Origin: Desulfovibrio sp.
GTDB lineage: Bacteria; Desulfobacterota; Desulfovibrionia; Desulfovibrionales; Desulfovibrionaceae
Assembly (NCBI GenBank): GCA_003525525.1
Contig: DQED01000441.1
Span: forward strand, 1-19,200
Reading direction: 5' to 3'
DNA: 19,200 nt
The translations under genes were made by a program, and so were the position numbers. This document shows positions 14,299-19,200 of the stretch, in pieces. The number at the start of each line of letters is the position of its first letter. The stretch's first letter is position 1. The notes beneath the pieces were generated by a model. That model was given only the letters and a program-made list of their open reading frames with translations. It did not search any database and was not told the DNA's origin.

Positions 14299-15198
14299 AT
14301 GGGCATAATCATGCAAGAGTTTCTGACAGACCTGCCACTCCTCGCAGCGGTCTCCCGGCAGAAAAGTTTCTCCAAGGCTGCTGAAATATTGGGGATGAGC
14401 GCTTCGACACTCTCAAGACGCATCAAATTGCTGGAAAAGCGGATGGGGGTGCTGCTCTTTTACAGGGACACACGTAATGTAAAGCTGACAGATACCGGCT
14501 CGCTCTTGATACAACGGTGCGAATTCATTCTTAGCGAAACGCAAAAGGCCTATGATTCCGTAGTGACAAACATGAGGGAGCCTTCTGGCTTGGTGCGCGT
14601 CTGCATGTTCCGGGATATGTACGAGGATCACATGCGGGGCATGTTGCTCGATTTCGCTGCGCGTTGGCCCGACATCCGGATGGACCTGACCTTTGCGGAG
14701 CACTCGGTGGACCTGCGAACCGAGCCCTATGACGTCGCCTTTCTCATCGGGCCTTCCATCGCCCCACCGCTTGTGGCCAGAAAGCTCATGACCATCGAGC
14801 CTTTTTTGTACGCGTCCCCCGAGCTATTCAAACATCACGCCATGCCGGTGGAGCCGAAGGATCTGCACCGGCTCCCGTGCATCGTGCTCGAACGTTTCGG
14901 ACGCCGCTGGCCCATGCACAACGGAAACCGGCAGGTCCTCGTCGACATAGAACCCCAATACACCTTCAGTTCCGTGGAGATGTGCCGCGATTTCGCGCTG
15001 GCCGGACATGGCATCGCCCTGCTCCGGGACCTGCTGGCCGTGCCGGATGAGATTGCGGGACGTCTGGTACGGGTACTCCCGCAGTGGAGCGGGGGATTCG
15101 AGCATGACGTCTATCTGGTGACAGGGCCCGGCCAACTTCCCCAGAGAGTTCGTCTGTTCGTGGATCACATCCAGGTGAACTACGCTTCGCGCGCATGA
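14299..15198 (+). CDS. LysR-type transcriptional regulator
   Basis: This is a 299-residue LTTR: an N-terminal winged helix-turn-helix (LLAAVSRQKSFSKAAEILG, then MSASTLSRRIKLLEKRMG, about residues 14-50), a linker helix, and a substrate-binding-like effector domain (about 95-295) containing the usual VRVCMF opening strand and MCRDFALAGHGIALL. The first ATG is used; ATG 14311 (MQEFLTDLPLL) is equally plausible and neither has a clear ribosome binding site. The 5' third is unusually A/T-rich. It is divergent from the DUF169 gene across a TGC-N7-GCA box, the typical arrangement of an LTTR and its target. The ligand is unknown. The gap after it (15199-15352) contains only weak hairpins before selC. 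Confidence 0.92.
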   Translation: MGIIMQEFLTDLPLLAAVSRQKSFSKAAEILGMSASTLSRRIKLLEKRMGVLLFYRDTRNVKLTDTGSLLIQRCEFILSETQKAYDSVVTNMREPSGLVRVCMFRDMYEDHMRGMLLDFAARWPDIRMDLTFAEHSVDLRTEPYDVAFLIGPSIAPPLVARKLMTIEPFLYASPELFKHHAMPVEPKDLHRLPCIVLERFGRRWPMHNGNRQVLVDIEPQYTFSSVEMCRDFALAGHGIALLRDLLAVPDEIAGRLVRVLPQWSGGFEHDVYLVTGPGQLPQRVRLFVDHIQVNYASRA

Positions 15199-15352
15199 AA
15201 TGAGGAAACCGGCTTTGTCATTATAGACGCAGCAATTCCCACTGCCCAAGGTCCCAGATCGTACGACCCGAGGGGGATCTATAGGAAAGATTTCGGAGTG
15301 AGAGGAAAGGGGGCTCTTTCGAGGAGGAGAGTTTCTTGGAAATCTCCAACAA

Positions 15353-15446
15353 TGGCGGAAGCGTATAGGAGTCGAACCTACCTGTGACCTCTCGGCCACA
15401 CACTGGATTTGAAGTCCAGGCGTCACACCGGTGACGAAACGCTTCC
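15353..15446 (-). tRNA. selC: tRNA-Sec (anticodon TCA), selenocysteine
   Basis: Read on the reverse strand, the acceptor arms GGAAGCGT and ACGCTTCC give the eight-pair stem of tRNA-Sec, with discriminator G and encoded CCA. The D arm CGTCAC/GTGACG is six pairs with a four-base loop, another selenocysteine feature. The anticodon stem CTGGA/TCCAG holds CTTCAAA, anticodon TCA for UGA. The long variable arm TGTGGCC-GAGA-GGTCACA and the GGTTCGACTCC T-arm match known selC genes. The organism therefore makes selenoproteins. selC is a frequent insertion site for genomic islands, but I found no repeated copy of its 3' end in this window. Confidence 0.97.
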
Positions 15447-15459
15447 GTACAAGCGTCGC

Positions 15460-15488
15460 TTCATAATTGGTTTTGACGCTCTGATCAA
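15460..15488 (-). promoter_or_regulatory. selC: selC promoter
   Basis: On the reverse strand TTGATC (15488-15483), 17 bases, TATGAA (15465-15460), placing the start a few bases before the tRNA 5' end at 15446. Confidence 0.65.
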
Positions 15489-15522
15489 GCCGTCGCGGCG
15501 CAGGGCGGCGCGACGTGCACCG

Positions 15523-15545
15523 CGCCGGCCGGACGACGGCCGGCG
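15523..15545. other. Hairpin between the MCP gene and selC
   Basis: Perfect 8-bp arms CGCCGGCC (15523-15530) and GGCCGGCG (15538-15545) over a seven-base loop, about 57 bases after the chemoreceptor stop. No T tract; it may help end the hemerythrin-MCP transcript before the selC promoter. Confidence 0.4.
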
Positions 15546-15601
15546 GGTTCCGTCGGAAGAAGCGGTGCGCTCATCCCGCGCGGCGACGTCGTGCCGTCAG
15601 T

Positions 15602-17137
15602 TTATTTCACGGCAGCGGCCGTTGTGGCGGACAACGCCATCTCCGGGCGGGCATGCAGGCGGACCCGGCCTGCCACCTGCGCCAAGCGGTCGAGCGTCCG
15701 CCTGGCCTGGCACGCCTGTTCGCCCATCTCCTGGACGCGCTCGGTCACGTCCACGGCGCACATGTTGAGCTCGAAACCGGAAATACAGTGTTTTTCGGTC
15801 CGCTGGGCGATGCCTTCGACGGCCTCGGTCGCGCCGGCCATGGCCGCGGCGATGGCGGTGAATTTTGCCTCCACGGACTGCACCAGGCCGCAGGAGGCGT
15901 GAATGTCCCCGTGCGTCGAGGCCATGGCGGCGACCGCCTCCGTGGAACAGGCCGTTATGGAGCGGACGGCCTCGCGCACCTCGCCCGTGGCGGCAAGGGT
16001 TTTCGCGGCGAGCTTACGCACCTCCTCGGCCACGACGGCGAATCCCCGCCCCGCCTCGCCGGAACGGGCAGCCTCGATGGCGGCGTTGAGGGCGAGCATA
16101 TTGGTCCGGTCGGCGATGTCCGCGATCAGCCCGGCGACGTCGTTGATGGCGCCGGCGCGCTCCACGAGCTGGGACAGGATTCCTTGCAGGTTGTCGTAAG
16201 AGGCGACCACACGACGCGAGACCTCGGCCGTCCCCCTGGCGGAATCCACTCCTTCCCTGGCCCGGGATTCGGCGTCCGTGGCGGCCTGCGCCGTCTCCGC
16301 CGCCATGGTCGCCACCATACGCACGTTTTCGGTCATCTCCTGCATGGCCTCGGCCACCTGATCGGCCTGATGCCTGGAAACATCCAGGGACGCCACCAAG
16401 GCATCAATGGCCGTCCCGGCCTCGCGGGCCAAGCCCTCCAGGGTGTTCGTGTCCGCGACAAGGCGTTCGTTGACGGCGCACATCCTCGTATAGCGCTCCC
16501 GGAGCCGCTCGCTTTCCCGGTATTTCCCGGTCACCTCTTGAAACAGGCAAAAGTAGCAGTCGTCTTCATTGTGCAACCGCACCGCCGCGGCCTGAAACAG
16601 GCTTTCCCCCCCATCGGGATCCGCCAGGCGCAGGGGTATTCCCTGAAACCGGCCGTCGCGCAGGTCCTCCCACGTGCCGGTCCCGGCCTTGGCGCAAAGG
16701 TCCGCAACCGGGTCGTCGGCTCCGGACAGGCCCTGACTGTGCAGCAGGCTGTCCATGGCCTCGTTGCGCCAGGTGATCCTGCCCGAACAGACGACGGTCA
16801 TGCAGGCGAAGGGCAGGCGCGCCAGGAGCTCCAGCGCCCTGCCCCGCTCTTCGCCTACGGCGCGCACATGCCGGCCCAAAAGCCCGACCAGGCTGCCGGG
16901 CGAAGCGGCGGCATCCGGGGCCGGCTCCCCGGGCAGCAGGGAGCGCAGGCCCTTAAGGAGCGCCGTGTCCGCCAGCCGATGCGCGGCGAGCGCCGCAAAT
17001 TGGGCTGCGACGCTCAACACGCCAAGCGCCAGAGCCCCGGCCAGCCAGCCGGCATCCCACAGCAGAAGGCCGCCAGCGGCGAGAATCAGGGCCAGGGAAA
17101 CGAGGGTCAGGCATGTGGCGCGCGATCGTACGTTCAT
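15602..17137 (-). CDS. Methyl-accepting chemotaxis-type protein with PAS-like domain
   Basis: This 511-residue membrane signal transducer feeds the CheA/CheW pathway. Two adjacent hydrophobic helices (about residues 8-28 and 31-53) leave almost no periplasmic loop, so it must sense inside the cell or in the membrane. A PAS-like region (about 95-215, [16 protein letters not shown] to [11 protein letters not shown]) follows, then a long coiled-coil and the signalling tip [38 protein letters not shown]. No C-terminal CheR/CheB-binding pentapeptide is seen. ATG 17137 lies six bases after the hemerythrin stop with no good ribosome binding site, so translation is probably coupled. The preceding bacteriohemerythrin suggests it responds to oxygen or redox state, which is an inference. 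Confidence 0.92.
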   Translation of the reverse strand: MNVRSRATCLTLVSLALILAAGGLLLWDAGWLAGALALGVLSVAAQFAALAAHRLADTALLKGLRSLLPGEPAPDAAASPGSLVGLLGRHVRAVGEERGRALELLARLPFACMTVVCSGRITWRNEAMDSLLHSQGLSGADDPVADLCAKAGTGTWEDLRDGRFQGIPLRLADPDGGESLFQAAAVRLHNEDDCYFCLFQEVTGKYRESERLRERYTRMCAVNERLVADTNTLEGLAREAGTAIDALVASLDVSRHQADQVAEAMQEMTENVRMVATMAAETAQAATDAESRAREGVDSARGTAEVSRRVVASYDNLQGILSQLVERAGAINDVAGLIADIADRTNMLALNAAIEAARSGEAGRGFAVVAEEVRKLAAKTLAATGEVREAVRSITACSTEAVAAMASTHGDIHASCGLVQSVEAKFTAIAAAMAGATEAVEGIAQRTEKHCISGFELNMCAVDVTERVQEMGEQACQARRTLDRLAQVAGRVRLHARPEMALSATTAAAVK

Positions 17138-17143
17138 GTTGTC

Positions 17144-17551
17144 TTAGTGGATGCCGCAGTTGTTGAGAAACGGCCCGTACTTCTTGTCCGTGCCCTTGAT
17201 GTGATTGACGAGCCAGCTGGAAAGAAAGCTCAAGATGTCCATGGACATGGCACATTTACCCTTGTTGCAGTCGCTCTCGACCTGCACCACCTTGGCCACG
17301 AACTTGTCGTGCTCCGTCTTGTGCACGGCGTAGTCGGGATAGTGGTTGCCTTTCATGTAACGCTCTTCCAGCGCGAAGTGCGTGGCCGCATACTCTTTCA
17401 TCTCCTTGACGATGCGCATCAGCACGTTTTCCGCCTTGCCCGATTTCATGGCGTCGTGCAGCTCGTTGATCATGTCCACGAGCTTGTGGTGTTGCTTGTC
17501 GATCTCGGCGATGTTCACAGAAAGGCGGTCACTCCATGCAAGCAGACTCAT
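17144..17551 (-). CDS. Bacteriohemerythrin (single-domain di-iron oxygen-binding protein)
   Basis: This is a 135-residue four-helix protein that binds O2 reversibly at a di-iron site in the cytoplasm. All seven ligands are in place: His21 (DKQHHK), His58 and Glu62 (HFALE), His77 and His81 (HKTEH), His117 and Asp122 (HIKGTD). The start has AGGAGG six bases upstream. It is followed after six bases by the chemoreceptor gene, forming an evident operon. In Desulfovibrio the chemoreceptor DcrH carries a fused hemerythrin domain; here the same parts are encoded separately. A role in sensing, storing or scavenging oxygen for the receptor is inferred. Confidence 0.96.
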   Translation of the reverse strand: MSLLAWSDRLSVNIAEIDKQHHKLVDMINELHDAMKSGKAENVLMRIVKEMKEYAATHFALEERYMKGNHYPDYAVHKTEHDKFVAKVVQVESDCNKGKCAMSMDILSFLSSWLVNHIKGTDKKYGPFLNNCGIH

Positions 17552-17569
17552 GACAGACCTCCTGGAATT

Positions 17570-17597
17570 TTGGTCGGCCGCGACCGCGGTCGACCAA
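17570..17597. repeat. 28-bp near-perfect palindrome before the hemerythrin gene
   Basis: The two 13-base arms (17570-17582 and 17585-17597) are inverted copies at 12 of 13 positions, with only AC between them, beginning TTGGTCG and ending CGACCAA. It sits between the predicted promoter and the ribosome binding site of the hemerythrin gene, seven bases upstream of the AGGAGG. It would act as a DNA operator or as an RNA stem masking translation. Confidence 0.6.
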
Positions 17598-17619
17598 CGA
17601 AGTAGGATTAATGAAACTA

Positions 17620-17648
17620 AATTTATCCTATATAAATTATCCCGGCAA
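17620..17648 (-). promoter_or_regulatory. Likely promoter of the hemerythrin-MCP operon
   Basis: Reverse strand TTGCCG (17648-17643), 17 bases, TAAATT (17625-17620), inside a strongly A/T-rich stretch (about 17600-17720). ATTTAT-N5-ATAAAT (17621-17637) overlaps the spacer and -10 as a further dyad. The 303-base divergent gap 17552-17854 holds this, the 28-bp palindrome and a possible forward promoter, and no gene that I can see. Confidence 0.4.
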
Positions 17649-17771
17649 GTCCCGACAACGCCCTCGTTCGTTAATATCGCAATAACAATGATTATATTTT
17701 TTCAAAAAACATTAAGAACCCGTGTCGAGAGGCGAGTCCCCCCTCTTTTCGGCGTGCGCCGCGACCTTCCC

Positions 17772-17800
17772 TTGACTTCCCGGCCGCTCGTGACGACATT
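17772..17800 (+). promoter_or_regulatory. Possible promoter of the PAS sensor gene
   Basis: TTGACT (17772-17777), 17 bases, GACATT (17795-17800), with the start codon 55 bases after the -10 box. The -35 is good and the -10 weak. Confidence 0.3.
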
Positions 17801-17854
17801 GCCCGAAACAGTCTGCGCCCCTGCGCCGGACGCCACTTCTTGCCGCGAGCAGCC

Positions 17855-19200
17855 ATGCCCCGACGGATTCTCTCCTGCCTCCTCCTCCTGGCCGTTCTCT
17901 GGCCGGGATCGGCCATGGCCGAAAAAATCCGCAAAAACGTCCTCTATTTCAACTCCTACCAGAACGGATACCAGTGGTCGGACGAGATTCTGGGCGGCAT
18001 CCGCGAAGCGTTTTCCCTTTCCGACTTTAATGTGGACCTGCAAATCGAATACATGGATTCGAAGAAGTATACCGATCCGGTCCTTCGCGGCATGCTCTAT
18101 GCCTTCTACAAGCTCAAATACCGCAACACACGCTTCGAAGTCATCCTGGCCTCGGACAATTTCGCCTTCGACTTCCTGCGCGAATACCAGGACGAGCTTT
18201 TCCCGAATACGCCAGTGGTCTTTTGCGGCGTCAACGATTTTCATCAGCAATGGCTTTCGGGCCACCGCAACTTCACCGGCGTGCTCGAGGAACCCGACAT
18301 CCGCGAGACCCTGGAACTGGCCCTGCGCTTCCATCCGGATCGCCGCCGCCTGGTCATCTTCGGCGACACCTCGATCACTGGCGTGGCCATCGGCAACCAG
18401 TTGCGCGCCGTGGAACCCGCCTTCGCCGGCCGCCTGGAATTCGAATACCAGGACAACCTGAGCCTGCAACAAATTCTCGACGCGGTGCATGCACTGCCCG
18501 CGGACGCCATGATCTTCCTGATTCCCTTTTACAAGGATACGCTCACGGACGTGTATTCCGTCACCGAGGTGCTCGCGGCCATACGGGCCAATTCCGACGT
18601 GCCCATCTACAGCGCCTGGCGCTTCATGCTCGGCCACGGCATCGTCGGCGGCAAGATGCACAGCGGTTTCGAGGAAGGCCGGCTCGTGGCCGAAATGGCC
18701 GACAAGCTCATGCACGGCGTGCCCCTGTCCGCCCTGCCCGTGGTCACGCGCACCGACGACGCCTACATCTTCGATTACAAGGAAATGCTGCGGCTCGGCA
18801 TCACCACGGACAAGCTGCCCTCGAACTTCACGCTCATCAACGAGCCCTATCCCTTCTACCACGTCAACATCGCCGTCTTCTGGACGGTCATCATCAGCGT
18901 CATCATCCTCTGCTATGTCCTGGTCCTGCTCATGACCAACATCCTGCGCCGCCGCCGGGTGGAGGAAACCATCAAGGACCAGCTTTCCTTCATGGAAACG
19001 CTCGTCAACACCATTCCCATCCCCCTCTATTTCAAGGATGGGACCGGGGCCTACAAGGGCTGCAATCCGGCTTTTCGCACCTGGTGCGGCCTTGGCGGCG
19101 AAGCCACGCCCGCCGAGGCCTGCGCCGGCGTCGGCGCCGCGCCGCTGTCGCGCTTCCTCGACGCCGGCGACAGCCTGCTTCTGCGCGAACCCGGCGTGCG
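17855..19200 (+). CDS. Membrane sensor with periplasmic ABC-substrate-binding-like domain and PAS domain (3' end beyond window)
   Basis: The first 448 codons are visible. A signal peptide (MPRRILSCLLLLAVLWPGSA, to about residue 22) is followed by a periplasmic region (about 25-320) resembling the ABC_sub_bind/periplasmic-binding fold: NVLYFNSYQNGYQWSDEIL, FEVILASDNFAFDFL, TPVVFCGVNDF, IFGDTSITG, and PIYSAWRFMLGHGIVGG. One transmembrane helix follows (about 337-361, VFWTVIISVIILCYVLVLLM), then a basic RRRR turn and a PAS domain (about 374 onward, METLVNTIPIPLYFKD). Such proteins usually end in a histidine kinase or a diguanylate cyclase; the output domain is past the window. The start has only a weak ribosome binding site but gives a proper signal peptide. 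It probably detects an external small molecule or anion. Confidence 0.85.
   Translation, partial: MPRRILSCLLLLAVLWPGSAMAEKIRKNVLYFNSYQNGYQWSDEILGGIREAFSLSDFNVDLQIEYMDSKKYTDPVLRGMLYAFYKLKYRNTRFEVILASDNFAFDFLREYQDELFPNTPVVFCGVNDFHQQWLSGHRNFTGVLEEPDIRETLELALRFHPDRRRLVIFGDTSITGVAIGNQLRAVEPAFAGRLEFEYQDNLSLQQILDAVHALPADAMIFLIPFYKDTLTDVYSVTEVLAAIRANSDVPIYSAWRFMLGHGIVGGKMHSGFEEGRLVAEMADKLMHGVPLSALPVVTRTDDAYIFDYKEMLRLGITTDKLPSNFTLINEPYPFYHVNIAVFWTVIISVIILCYVLVLLMTNILRRRRVEETIKDQLSFMETLVNTIPIPLYFKDGTGAYKGCNPAFRTWCGLGGEATPAEACAGVGAAPLSRFLDAGDSLLLREPGV

Noticed and set aside
15353..15446. Forward-strand reading of selC as tRNA with anticodon TGA
   Set aside because: Only the reverse strand gives the GGTTCGACTCC T-arm, 3' CCA and eight-pair acceptor of tRNA-Sec.
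15515..17605. Forward 696-codon open frame opposite the MCP and hemerythrin genes
   Set aside because: It is a high-GC antisense frame; the reverse strand encodes two proteins with complete diagnostic motifs.
1..19200. CRISPR array, prophage or defence system
   Set aside because: No regularly spaced repeats, phage structural genes or recognisable defence proteins were seen on either strand.

Overview
The window is high-GC bacterial chromosome, about two thirds G+C by eye. Its gene content suggests a deltaproteobacterial sulfate reducer of the Desulfovibrio/Solidesulfovibrio type. That placement is an inference from a UGA-reading tRNA-Sec, a molbindin, a bacteriohemerythrin next to a chemoreceptor, a ferredoxin-like aldo/keto reductase, and GC-rich hairpin repeats containing CCTCCGGCGGCC. 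I could not run a database search.

Left part (1-7381, nearly all + strand): the 3' end of an M32 carboxypeptidase; a long structured leader, then a secreted D-Ala-D-Ala carboxypeptidase; a 69-residue Mop/TOBE molybdate-binding protein with its own promoter and a strong terminator; a secreted polysaccharide deacetylase whose C-terminus runs into a hairpin repeat; a hisD-purC pair; then tRNA-Ser(GGA) and the SRP RNA (ffs), which end at a textbook terminator. The first half is therefore housekeeping and cell-envelope genes.

Middle part (7440-12590, - strand): an apparent operon marR - MFS exporter - [4Fe-4S] aldo/keto reductase, followed by the frameshifted tail of a phosphoribosyltransferase. 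A MarR-type direct repeat lies between the marR -10 box and its ribosome binding site. Upstream of marR is a large phosphodiesterase/nucleotide-pyrophosphatase-like enzyme on the same strand.

Accessory-looking stretch (about 12.7-15.35 kb): a broken ISL3-type transposase start, a bidirectional-looking hairpin terminator, and a DUF169 gene divergent from a LysR regulator with a TGC-N7-GCA box between them. G+C here drops to about 50 percent. The stretch is bounded on the right by selC, a common island insertion site.

Right part (15.45-19.2 kb): selC with its promoter; a two-gene operon of bacteriohemerythrin and a methyl-accepting protein, probably an oxygen-sensing pair, behind an unusual 28-bp palindrome; and divergently a membrane sensor with an ABC-substrate-binding-like periplasmic domain and a PAS domain that runs off the window. 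I found no CRISPR array, prophage, or obvious defence or biosynthetic cluster. The least explained units are the DUF169-LysR pair, the hemerythrin-MCP pair with its palindrome, and the two-dyad region before the D,D-carboxypeptidase.
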